A DNA stretch of 64,000 nt from Malaya genurostris (Eukaryota; Arthropoda; Insecta; Diptera; Culicidae). The DNA is taken from positions 68,672,172-68,736,171 of the forward strand of contig NC_080571.1 of the NCBI RefSeq assembly GCF_030247185.1, given 5' to 3'. A program made the translations under genes and the position numbers. Under the pieces are notes generated by a model, which saw nothing but the letters and a program-made list of their open reading frames with translations, had not been told where the DNA came from and searched no databases. Positions 19,721 through 29,951 of the stretch are shown here, one piece after another (position 1 is the first letter of the stretch; each line of letters starts with the position of its first letter).

Positions 19721-21402
19721 ACATTTTCGCGGTTTTCATTACATCATTGTGTTCACATGTCGGTTTTCCAATCTGTTTCCCCGTTAGATACTGATCATGT
19801 TAAAACTAGCTCAAGGCGGCTTTACGTCTTAACAAAGCCTAAAACAAAATCGTTACATTAATTAGTTCAGACAGAATGTTTTGGAAGCGGACTACCTGTA
19901 CACGATTCGTTAAGTATGATTTGAGCCATTCAAGAAGAGTATGTTTTATGCCATATTTTTGTAGTTTGTGTAGAAGTAATGGTACGTCAATACGGTCGAA
20001 GGCTTTGCTAAAGTCAGTGTAAAGAGTTTCTACGTAGTTGCCGGCGTCCATTGCATTCAGAGTGAATGTCATAAATTCTAAGAGATTTGTTGTAGTTGAG
20101 CGGCCTTTAAAAAAGCCATGTTGTTTGTTTGTTATTACATTTTTAAGTTGATGAAAAAGTTTTTCGTTTACAATTTTTTCAAATAATTTTGGAATGCATG
20201 AGATAATGGCTATTCCACGGTAGTTCCGAATGTTAGATTTTGCACCAGATTTAAATATTGGTACAAGAAAAGAAGATTTCCATGCTTTAGGAAAAGTACA
20301 TTTATTAAGTGATAAGTTAAAAAGTAGTTGTAGTGGTAGTGTAAGTTTTTCAGCAAGATTTTTTAAAAATATTGGTGGTATACTGTCAGGTCCAGGCCCT
20401 TTTGAGGCGTCTAAGTTTTTCAGTGCTGTCGAAATGTCATGTTCTGATAGATAGTTTACAGAATTGGAGTTGGAAAATGCAGGTATGAAAGAGAAGTATT
20501 CACGGTCACGGTCAGTTTCTGAATAAGATGTATATACTTCTTGGAAAAAATTTGCAAAGTGATTGCAGATTTCTGTACTATTTTTTCCTACACGTTCGTC
20601 GAGGTGCATTTGAGATGGAAAATTGTTGCTTTTTAGTTTAGTCTTTGTGTAGTTAAAAAAGTTCTTAGGGCAAGTCTTTATTTCGTTTTCAATTTTGCGG
20701 TTGTATTCTTCGTGTGCTGTGTTAATGGCTATTTTGAGCTGATTGCATAGATTTAAGTAATTTTGAAGATGAGCATCACTTTTTTCTTGTTTGTAAGTTT
20801 TGTGTGCTTTTTGTTTCTTATTTTTCAAATGTTTTAGTTGTGAATTGAACCATACAGGTAATTTGTCGTTATGATTTTTTCTTTTTCTTTTCATAGGCAA
20901 AGTTTCGGCTAATATTTTGTTTATAATGTGATAGAATTTGTTTACTTCGACGTCGACATTTCCTTCTGTACTCAGTACGTTCCGTCAATTTATTATACTT
21001 AGTCTACACTTGACTTCTTCAAAGTCAATTTTATTGTATTTTTTACGGAGTTTACTCGATGTAGGCCAAAATTAGAAATTTTGTCGAAAAAGTAGTGCAA
21101 TGTTTCGTTTTCTCCTACGACTGGAAGTAAGATTGATTCATTTTCAATGTCAGAAAAGAAGTCCGCATTACGTTGATTGATGTCGCCAAAAATATGAAGC
21201 TTTACTTCAGGCTCCATATTCGAAATAATTGTGTCTAAAGATTGAAAGAATAATTCAAAAGATAATTTGTTCGCATTTTCGGGTGCGAAGTAGACAGAGC
21301 AGTAAATATGTTCTTCTCCCAATATTGAGACTCTGGTCCATACATGCTCAAATTCTTTATATTTAGGAGTAATAATTTCTTCAGAAGTAAAACAAGAGTT
21401 TT

Positions 21403-21785
21403 CCACAATTTGATTCTTCTAAAAGCCATAAACGAATCCCGTACAGCATTTTGGTAGTATCTTTCACTAAACTATGCAAATCTGAAATCAAAAAATCGAC
21501 GTCAAAATTCTATTTTTTTTTCGTGGCCGTTGGGACCGCCCATTTGTGAAAAAGCTACAAACGAAACCACGTAACAAGAAAGCTCTTAAGCAAAATGGAA
21601 TTAGTTGGGAATCAACCGGGACTGTGAGCAGTTCGAGCGATTGCGTCATCGTTGGCATTGGAGGAAAAGAAAATGAAAAAAAAAACAGGACAACGATGGG
21701 GAACATAATAAAAAAAATCAAACGTTCTAATGACTTTGAATGTTATCTAAAGAACTATTGAGATTACTTTCTTTGCCGATAGAAG
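21403..21785 (+). repeat. Partial copy of the foldback-family repeat
   Basis: It matches 23727-24130 in the same direction: 'cgaatcccgtacagca', 'atgcaaatctgaaatc', 'gcgattgcgtcatcg', and 'gacaacgatggggaacat' against 'gacaacggtggagagcat'. It is joined directly to the left arm of the large foldback at 'ggcgggtgggtaatgtcgg'. Confidence 0.75.
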
Positions 21786-21789
21786 GTAA

Positions 21790-24410
21790 AAAGGCGGGTG
21801 GGTAATGTCGGAGACATAACTGGATGTCGTGAATACGAAAACAACTGACATGTTCCTTAACACTTCCGAATATCAATTGTATGAATTATGCACGCATTCC
21901 CCATTTCACATTTTTCGCAAAAACAAAGAAAGCTTCACTTGATCTCGATTACTGTGAATTTCACACAGCGAAAAGTGCACAAATCTAAGCAAACTGTTCT
22001 TGATTTGCAGTAAACTGAGGATTTGCAAACAACAAATCCTAATAGTTCTTTAGAAAACTTTTAGAGCCATTAGAACGGCTGATCTTGTGCAATGCTCTCC
22101 ACCGTTGTTTTTTTTCCAGTGCTAATGACTGGCGGCTGTGACGTAATCGCTCTTGTCGAAAGCCTGCAGACGACACAAAACACATCTGCTCGCAGTGGCG
22201 ATTGAATCCAAACTGATTGAATTTTTGTTAACAGATTTCCTTTTATGTGATTTCTTTTGTAGCTTTTTCACTAATGGGTGGTCCTAACGGCTATAAAAAT
22301 AGCCGCATACAGAATTTTATTGTCGATTATTTCATTTCGGATTTGCATAATTTATTGAAAGAAACTATCAATATGCTGTAGGGATTCGTTTCTAGCATTC
22401 ACAAGGACCAAATTGAGGAACTCACTGCGATATTCACCACTTTTCGGAACATTTTCCCGGACGATTTGTTGTACAGCAGCAGATATTTTGTTCTCTTCCT
22501 TAGAACGCGTTCTGATTGGCTGGTGTTGACATGGAGCAAATGAGACGGGTTTTTCAATAGTGTACTATTGAAATACTTCAATGCTTTTGCTATACATGTT
22601 TAAATTGAAAAATTTCGATTCTATTGGTAGTTAGATTATATAAATCCTTCCACGGATCACTGAGCTATGAGCTTTAAAAATACGAGAAAGGCAAACGCGC
22701 CTTATGAATTATCCTCTTTGATACTCGTTTATACCAAACATTTCAGAAAAGTTTAATTTTGAATTATTTGAGACTGTCACAAAACTGACTTTTATCATAA
22801 AATTGTGATCATATTTCCGATGGCATGTCGCAAGAATTATGTTGATTCATTAGATACAACAATAGATATTCACGATCAGAAACTTATCACTCTCTCAGAG
22901 GGTAAATTTTGAAAAGGCACCCCATAGTAAAGTAAGTCGTATTCACGACAAAACCATCATTTAAGTGCAAATCTGTAATAATTTGATTCGCTTTGTGGAC
23001 TTTTCGCTATGAGAAATTCACACCAAACGAGTGCAAATGAAATCAGCATTCGAGTAAAATACTTCGAACAGCGTTCAATGTTGTAGACAATGCCACCTTC
23101 TGAAAATCTGTAAGAGCGAGTAACAGAAAAAATACATTTATTCGGCCCGAAAAATGAAAAATGATAATCCGAAATGAAGATATCAACCTGAAAGCTCTAA
23201 ATTGTGTTTTTGTCGTGAATACGACTTACTTTACTATGGGGTGCCTTTTCAAAATGTACCCTCTGAGAGAGTGATAAGTTTTCGAGCGTGAATATCTCTT
23301 GTTGTATCTAACGAATCAACATAATTTTTGCTACACGCCATCGGAAATATGATCACAATTTTATGATAAAATTATCAATTGTGTGACATAATCTCAAATA
23401 ATTTAAAATTAAACTTTTCTGAAATGTTTGGTATAAACAAGTTTCAAAGAGGATAATTCATAAGGCGCGTTTGCCTTTCTCGTATTTTGAAATCTCATAG
23501 CTCAGTGATCTGTGAAAGGATTTACAGAATCTAACTACTAATAGAATCGAAATTTTTCAACTTAAACGTGTATAGCAATAGCATTGAAGTATTTCAATAG
23601 TACACCTGTCTCATTTGACCCATGTCAACACCAGCCAATCAGAACGCGTTCTGAGAAAGAGAACAAAATATCTGCTGCTGTACAACAAATCGTTCGAGAA
23701 AAATGTTCCGAACAGTGCTTAATATCGTAGTGTGTTCCACAATTTGGTCCTTCTGAAGGGCACGAATGAATCCCGTACAGCATCCCGATAGATTCTCTCA
23801 ATGAAATGCAAATCCGAAATGAGATAATCAATATTAAAATTCTATACGAGGTCTGTTCAAAAAGCTCCCGGATTTTTTTAATTGCGCGCGTCTGGAGAGT
23901 CCGGTGGTCGAATTTTTTTTTTTGGATCAGTTTGGATTTTATCGCCACTGCGAGCAGATGTATTGTGTGTCGTTTGCAAATCTAGTTTCGCTTTCGACAA
24001 GAGCGATTACGTCACAGCTGCTAGTTGTTTGCATTGGTGAAGAAAAACGAAAAGGGGACAACGGTGGAGAGCATCATACAAAATCAACCTTCTAATGGTT
24101 CTAAAAGTTTTCTAAAGAACTATTAGGATTTCTTCTTCGCAAATCGAAGGCAAAATCCTCATTTAAGTGCAAATCTTGAACTGTTTGATTCGATTTGTGC
24201 ACTTTTCGCTGTGTGAAATTCACAGTAATCGAGATCAAGTGAAGCCTTCTTTGTTTTTGCGAAAAATGTGAAAAAGGGGAATGCTTGAATAATTCGTACA
24301 ATTGATCAACTAATTGATATTCGGAAGTGTTAAGGAACATGTCAGTTGTTTTCGTATTCACGACATCCAGTTATGTCTCTGACATTACCCACCCGCCTTT
24401 TTTGTAGCCA
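21790..24410. mobile_element. Foldback element, arms about 1.2 kb
   Basis: The left arm (about 21796-22980) and right arm (about 23215-24400) are inverted copies. They start 'gggtaatgtcggagacataa' and end with its complement 'ttatgtctctgacattaccc'. Matching inner landmarks are 'tagttctttagaaaactttt', 'cgattacgtcac', 'aggcgcgtttgcctttctcg' and 'tactatggggtgccttttca'. The arms flank a spacer of about 230 bp. No transposase is encoded. The right arm alone carries a mariner end fragment at 23846-23918. A third, partial copy of the inner part lies at 26270-26740, and scraps occur at about 6250 and about 55580-55780. Confidence 0.8.
23846..23918 (+). mobile_element. Mariner terminal fragment
   Basis: After a TA it reads 'cgaggtctgttcaaaaagct', then 'cgcgcgtctggagagtccgg'. 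This equals the terminal repeat and subterminal sequence of the mariner at 50639-51971 (its right end, read on the minus strand). It is absent from the equivalent place in the left foldback arm, so it entered after, or was lost differently from, the arm duplication. Confidence 0.82.
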
Positions 24411-24970
24411 TTAGAACCGTTCATCATTCACTCCATTCGCAGTGCGGCTTTCGCTTCAAACAAGTGCGAAAAATTCATCAAAGTATGAACACAACAGAGA
24501 GAATACATATACAAATCGACAGTTTCAAGGATCATAAATGATAGTGTTATAATCCGCAGTTACGGTCAATTGATTTAGTTCCTAGCCATTTGCAGTATCT
24601 CTACAAAGAATCAAGCAACGAGTTAATTGGATTTTCTCAAATACATTATTTTGATTTAATAAAATCGACTTTTAATCAGAATAAGTGTGGTCACTAATAC
24701 ATACAACATCCAACTTCATGGGTACCACGACTCGGTGCAAAATGTTTGCACTGTAGGGAAGGGCACACAAGCAAGTGGCAGATTTACTTTGTGCGCAGTT
24801 CGCCTAAAGAGAGGAATTTCGCTCGAGGAATTAATTATCAGGTGTACAACTTTGCTTCCGCCGTTTTCCGATAGGTGTCTGTACGGGCTGAGGCTGGTCA
24901 AAATACATAGATGACAATGCCAAGTTGTTCTGGTTTTCGTATTATTCACGCTCGAAAATGTCTGTTTATG
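24411..24970. other. Unassigned sequence between foldback and mariner scrap
   Basis: No recognised gene. The about 160 bases before 24977 may be mariner 5' leader, but the terminal repeat was not found. Confidence 0.35.
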
Positions 24971-24976
24971 TGCCCA

Positions 24977-25127
24977 ATTCTCGCCATTTGCGAGAAGTTT
25001 TACTTTTCTGTTACAATTCGAAAAAATGCAGCTGAAGCTCATCGAATGCTCTCAGATACTTACGGTGATGCTACTCTGAGTAAAAGAACGTGTCGGGAGT
25101 GGTTTCAACGTTGTAAACAGGCGGGTC
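24977..25127 (+). pseudogene. Mariner transposase N-terminal fragment
   Basis: It reads SRHLREVLLFCYNSKK, shifts frame near 25022, and continues NAAEAHRMLSDTYGDATLSK and RTCREWFQR. This is the first helix-turn-helix of a mariner transposase, which binds the element's ends. It stops after about 50 codons, where a repeat beginning 'aggcgggtcggtaacgtcag' takes over. The catalytic domain is absent. It belongs to a different mariner lineage from the copy at 50639. Confidence 0.85.
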
Positions 25128-25235
25128 GGTAACGTCAGAGACATAACTGAATGTCGTGAATATGAAAAAAACTGACACGCTCCCATCACTTTTCCGAATA
25201 TCAGTTAGTTGATTGATTGTAGGAATTGTGCAAGC
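25128..25235 (+). repeat. Foldback-family terminal repeat, additional copy
   Basis: 'gggtcggtaacgtcagagac', 'ataactgaatgtcgtgaata' and 'tccgaatatcagtta' correspond to the outer end of the foldback at 21790. Confidence 0.72.
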
Positions 25236-25487
25236 TTTCTCCTTTTTCTCTAATAGAGTTTGAAGCGATGCACTTACATTAAAGTACAGATTAATTACAT
25301 TAAACAGGTACTATTCTACAACTAAATATTCGAAACTTGAAACAATTCCTTTTTAATTTGCTGTAGTTTATTTTAATTGAAGCTATGGAGTTAGAAGATA
25401 TCAGATTCTTCTCGAAATTTCAGTACGAGACAATTGCAATGGCCTGGTCTGAAATGTATTGACGATCTTCGGTATGCAAGTCATTTT

Positions 25488-25536
25488 AATAACAATAATG
25501 ATAGTAATAATAATGATAATAATAATAATAAAGATT
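25488..25536. repeat. Imperfect trinucleotide microsatellite (aat/gat)
   Basis: A run of aataataat interspersed with aac, gat and agt units. Confidence 0.85.
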
Positions 25537-25699
25537 AATCTGTATATACGGCAACCCTGTTTCGCATGGCATATTTTCATACGACCCCATACTAGTATAA
25601 AGATGTGTTCAACATCATCACTTTCGCATTGCCGTTCGTAATTGAATGTGTTAGTGACGGTACAAATTATTTTATTTCCCATCTTGATGAATCTTTTGG

Positions 25700-26270
25700 T
25701 AGGAAATATTGAAAGTTAAATTAACTCTGAATGATTATCTGTGGCACTAAAAAGTGCCTTGAATTGTCACAATCATCAAGATCTGCATTTAGATCTGAGA
25801 TGGTTCTCGTGTGTGTCTTGTTTCGGCAACAGTTGCTCAGAAAATGGTAGGAAAGCGACAAAATTCAACTAGTTCTTTATGATGATCTTTAGCACTGAAT
25901 AGTGCTTTGAATTGTCTGAAAAGCACTGAAAAGTTCTTTGAATGGGCATTGCTGGACGTTTTGGCTGCCTTTCCACTGGTTTTCAATGCCATCGTGCTGA
26001 CGGTGTCTCGTGCATTCAGAGTAGCTGCTTTAACTTAAATCACGCTATTTCTCACATGACATTTCGTTTTATACATGCTACTGGCAACGGTGTACGAACA
26101 GCCCCTTTGCCAAAATTCCTTTTCCTGTTCACACAACGGGAAACAGTGAGACGATAGGACCTCGATGTTGCTCTCGTGTGTGTCTTGTTTCGGGAACAGT
26201 TGCCCAGCAAATGGTAGAAAAAATGAACCACTCAACTTTTATAAGGATGCTTTTATATGGAAGCAGACAT
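25700..26270. repeat. Direct repeat pair with 'ctcgtgtgtgtcttgtttcg' core
   Basis: About 25795-25860 and about 26158-26222 share 'ctcgtgtgtgtcttgtttcg', then 'aacagttgc' and 'aatggtag'. Between them are short self-complementary words such as 'gcactgaatagtgc' and 'gcactaaaaagtgc'. The block sits between two pieces of the foldback family, so it may be the interior of a longer member. Confidence 0.6.
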
Positions 26271-26740
26271 CTCGCGTTCTGATTGGCTGGTGCCGTCATG
26301 GGTCAAATCAAACAAGTTTTTCAATAGTGTACTATTGAAAAACTTCAATGTAGTTGCAATACACGTTCAAGTTGAAAATTATCGATTCTATTGGTAGTTA
26401 GACAATATAAATCTTTCCGTAAATCACTGAGCTATAAGCTTTCAAAATAAAAGAACGGCAAACGCGCCTTATGAATTATCCTCATTGATACACGTGTATA
26501 CCAAACATTTCAGAAAAGTTTAATTTTGAACTATTTGAGATTTTGTCACACAACTGAAAATTTTATTATAAAATTGTGATCATATTGCCGATGGCATACA
26601 GCAAGAATTTTGTTGATTCGTTAGATACAATAAGAGATATTCACGATCAAAACTTATCACTCTCTCAGAGGGTAAATTTTGAAAAGGTGCCCCTTAGTGA
26701 AGTAAATCGTATTCACGAGAAAAAGGTTATTTCGATGTCG
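26271..26740 (+). repeat. Foldback-family inner segment, third copy
   Basis: It matches 22500-22970 in the same direction: 'gcgttctgattggctggtg', 'tagtgtactattgaaa', 'gcgccttatgaattatcctc', and 'cttatcactctctcagaggg'. Confidence 0.8.
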
Positions 26741-27027
26741 AAGACAAACATGGTGGTGGAAAAGAAAAAGCCTTCAAAGATTAACATCTAGAAGCATTGA
26801 TTGATGAAGATTCGGGCCAAACACCTGATATCAACTGTGTTGAAAGATGAGGAAATGGTAACCTTCGGTTCCTTTCAGAATCCAAAGCATTTTACAAAGA
26901 TCTAAAGAGATTCCACTTGAAATGGATAATGTACGAGTAGAACAATGTACCAAAATAAATGTGCATTTTTTAAAGTGATCAGCTCCTTGTCTACAGTAGC
27001 CCTCCGTCATTCTCGCGATTGTTTTTT
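26741..27027. other. Unassigned sequence
   Basis: No recognisable feature. It abuts the poly(T) (3' end) of the jockey element. Confidence 0.35.
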
Positions 27028-27223
27028 TTTAATTTTTTTTATTTTTTTAAATAACTATTTATTGGAATATGAGTTAAAATTAAATTATTAGGATTTAAAT
27101 TGGATGTTCAGCCACAAGTGGTGACTTTCCAGGCCTATTATATACATGATTTTGTGTAGGGAAAATTGTAAACCTACTTGTATTGTGTAATGGGGAAAAA
27201 GAACTTATATACTAATTTATTAA

Positions 27224-29858
27224 CTAATACAGAGAGCGAATCGATTCAATTGAAGATTGCATCGATTTTTGTCGGAACTTGCTTCTAATATTATGTGACA
27301 TTACATCTAATGGTTCTATATTTGTGAGTCTGTGTAACTCATTTGCACTAAATCAGGGAGGACGCTTCAAAATCATTTTCGGAATTTCATTCTGAATTCT
27401 TTTGAACAACAACTTGACCAAATTGGTACTGCATAAAGCATGGTTGGTCTGAAAATTTGTTTATAAATTAACAATTTGTTTTTCAGACAGAGCTTAGAAT
27501 TTCTGCTTATAAGAGGATATAAACATTTAATATATTTATTACACTTTGCCTGGATTCCTTCAATGTGATCCTTGAAAGTGAGTTTTTTGTCATACGTCAA
27601 ACCTAAGTATTTAGCTTGATCAGACCATGTCAATTCCAAGCCATTCAATTCGAGAATGTGATTATTGTTTGGTTTAAGAAAAGAAGCTCTTGGCTTATGA
27701 GGAAAGATAATTAATTGCGTTTTTGCTGCATTTGGTTTAATTTTCCATTTTGACAGATAATCACTAAAAATATTTAAACTTCTTTGTAGGCGAATGCAGA
27801 TCACTCTTAGATTTCTACCTGTGGCTAACAAACTTGTGTCGTCACAGAATAGCGATTTCTGACAACCAACGGGTAGATTTGGAAGATCAGAAGTGAAAAT
27901 ATTATACAAGATTGGAGCTACACTCGAACCCTGCGGAACACCGGCTCGTACGGGTAGCAATTCAGATTTACAATTCTGATAGCTAACCTGAAGAGTACGA
28001 TCAGTTAAATAATTTTGAATCATTTTGATCAAATAAATAGGAAACTGGAAATCGGACATTTTTGCTATTAAACCTTTGTGCCAAACACTGTCGAATGCTT
28101 TTTCTATGTCTAGAAGAGCAACTCCAGTGGATAACCCAGAAGATTTATTTGCTTTTATTATGTTCGTTACTCTGACAAGTTGATGAGTAGTTGAATGTTC
28201 ATGACGAAATCCAAACTGCTCTGGTAAAAAAATTGAATTCTCATTTATATGAGTCATCATTCTTAACAAGATAATTTTTCAAATAGTTTACTGATAGAAG
28301 AAAGTAAGCTAATTGGTCGATAACTTAATGTTTCTGCTGGGTTTTTATCGTGTTTGAGGATAGGAATTACTTTAGCGTTTTTCCATCTTTTTGGGAAGTA
28401 AGCTAATGAAAAACACTTGTTGAAAATTTTAACCAGGAGTCTCAAGGCAACATCGGGAAGATTTTTAATAAGAATATTAAAAATTCCGTCATTACCAGGA
28501 GCCTTCATGTTTTTGAGTTTCCTAATAATTGATTTAATTTCGTCAAAATTCGTCTCAATAATGTCATCGTGTGATAACACTTGGGTTGAAATATGCTCAT
28601 ATTTCAGTGAGACTTCATTTTCAATAGGACTCACAACGTTTAAATTAAAATTGTGGACACTCTCGAACTGCTGAGCAAGTTTTTGAGCTTTTTCACCATT
28701 TGTAAGAAGTATTTGATTTCCTTCCTTGAGAGCAGGAATTGGTTTCTGAGGTTTCTTAAGAACCTTAGAAAGTTTCCAGAAAGGTTTAGAATATGGTTTA
28801 ATTTGTTCAACTTCTTTAGCGAAATTTTCATTTCGCAAAAGAGTAAATCTATGTCTAATTTCTTTTTGTAAATCCTTAACTATGTTTTTCATAGCAGGAT
28901 CACGAGAACGTTGATATTGTCTTCGACGAACATTCTTCAACCGAATGAGCAGTTGAAGATTGTCATCGATGATAGGAGAATTGAATTTAGTTTGAGCTTT
29001 GGGAACTGAAAGATTTCTAGCTTCGATAATGTAATGATTCAAATTATCAATTGCTGTGTCGATGTCCGCAGAATTTTCTAAAATAGTTTCATGATCCACA
29101 TGATTTTCAATGTGAGATCTGCAATACAACCAATTAGCTCTATGATAGTTGAAAATAGAACTAATTGGATTAATTATAGCTTCGTTGGAAAGTCTGAATG
29201 TTACAGGAAGATGATCTGAGTCAAAGTCAGCATGAGTAATCGGTTCACTACAAATGTGATTTTAATCTGTTAGAACCAGATCAATTGTAGACGGGTTTTT
29301 CACGGAAGAGAAACAAGTCGGATTACTGGGATGAAGAACTGTGAAGTAACCAGCTGAGAGTTGATTATGAAGTATTTTACCATTACTGTTATTTTGCCTA
29401 CAATTCCACTGGACATGCTTAGCATTTAAGTCCTCTATTACGAAAAATTTCGATCGATATCTTGTAAGTTTTTGCAAATCGCCTTTAAAGAAATTTAATT
29501 GTTCGCCGGTGCATTGGAATGGCAAATATGCTCCAGCGATGAAATAAATTCCATGAATGGTTTCAACTTCGATTCCCAAGCTTTCAATAACTTTAGTATT
29601 GAAAGAAGGTAAAATTCGATGTTTAATTTGCCGTTGGACAAAAATGGCAACTCCACCACCCATACCAGTAAACCTGTCAAATCGATGAACCACATAATGT
29701 GGATTACTTTTCAATTTTACATTTGGTTTAAGAAAAGTTTCTGTCACAATGGCAATATGAATTTTGTGAACTTTGAGAAAATTATAAAATTCATCTTCAC
29801 TCGATTTCAAAGATCGAGCATTCCAATTTAAAATATTCAAATAATTATTTAACATCAC
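27224..29858 (-). pseudogene. Jockey-like ORF2: endonuclease and reverse transcriptase
   Basis: Starts MMLNNYLNILNWNARSLKS. The apurinic-type endonuclease shows NWNARSL, VTETFL and DLNAKHVQWN, and SDHLPVTF just past an in-frame TAA at about 29259. The RT follows: SYRPISLLSSISKLFEKL, then QFGFRHEHST after a one-base loss in an A run near 28270. After that come LDIEKAFDSVW, AGVPQGSSVAPILYN and LFCDDTSLL (catalytic DD kept, preceded by Cys where Ala is usual). A further frameshift near 27395 and a TGA precede the C-terminal part, which ends SSIESIRSLY at 27224. The total length, about 880 codons, is normal for the clade. It would nick DNA and reverse-transcribe its own RNA if intact. Confidence 0.92.
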
Positions 29859-29951
29859 TGTTAAATTTTAAATTCATTATAATATTATTTGCAAATTGCC
29901 ATCCGATTTGAAATGCTTCAAAAAGTGATGAAGTAAAATTCATTCGGATGA

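Larger units (their letters stand above)
18671..19851. mobile_element. Three-unit insertion of a tRNA-module repeat (tandem pair plus inverted unit)
   Basis: Unit 1 (18671-19217) and unit 2 (19218-19510) are direct repeats on the minus strand. Unit 3 (19511-19851) is the same sequence on the plus strand, so 19167-19510 and 19511-19851 form a long near-perfect palindrome ending at 'cgattttgttttagg'. Each unit contains a tRNA-like module. Unit 1 is the longest and shows a further about 250 bp upstream of the module (in module orientation). The outer ends abut one 13 bp target duplication, so the cluster seems to have entered as one piece or grown inside one insertion. Confidence 0.85.
17700..21402 (-). 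mobile_element. CR1/jockey-group LINE, 5'-truncated and interrupted
   Basis: A minus-strand LINE. Its 5' end is cut at about 21402, where a copy of the foldback-family repeat begins. Its ORF finishes near 17723 (…NEMKLQLIRR-type C-terminus). A 1.18 kb insertion (18671-19851) sits inside the RT region, bounded by a 13 bp duplication of the RT sequence. No RNase H follows the RT. The clade (CR1-like, possibly one of the insect-specific branches) is an inference from the RT style. Confidence 0.85.
17723..21406 (-). pseudogene. LINE ORF2 (endonuclease and reverse transcriptase), broken
   Basis: The endonuclease part (20999-21406) contains YCSVYFAPENANK and HIFGDINQRNADF. A frame change leads to the RT (19839-20900). 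There RT motifs 1-A are seen: WKSSFLVPIFKSG, NYRGIAII, QHGFFKGRSTTTNL, YTDFSKAFDRID. The RT then breaks at LINVT. Past the insertion, 18402-18674 resumes at INVTSGVPQGSHLGPLLF and holds the catalytic YADDMKLF. A further frame change leads to the C-terminal part (18071-18265, RPISEYCSLVWNP), followed by a stop and decayed C-terminus to about 17723. At least two frameshifts plus the insertion make it inactive. Confidence 0.88.

Noticed and set aside
27000..27055. Target duplication for the jockey element
   Set aside because: Only A/T-run similarity between the two ends; nothing specific enough to claim.
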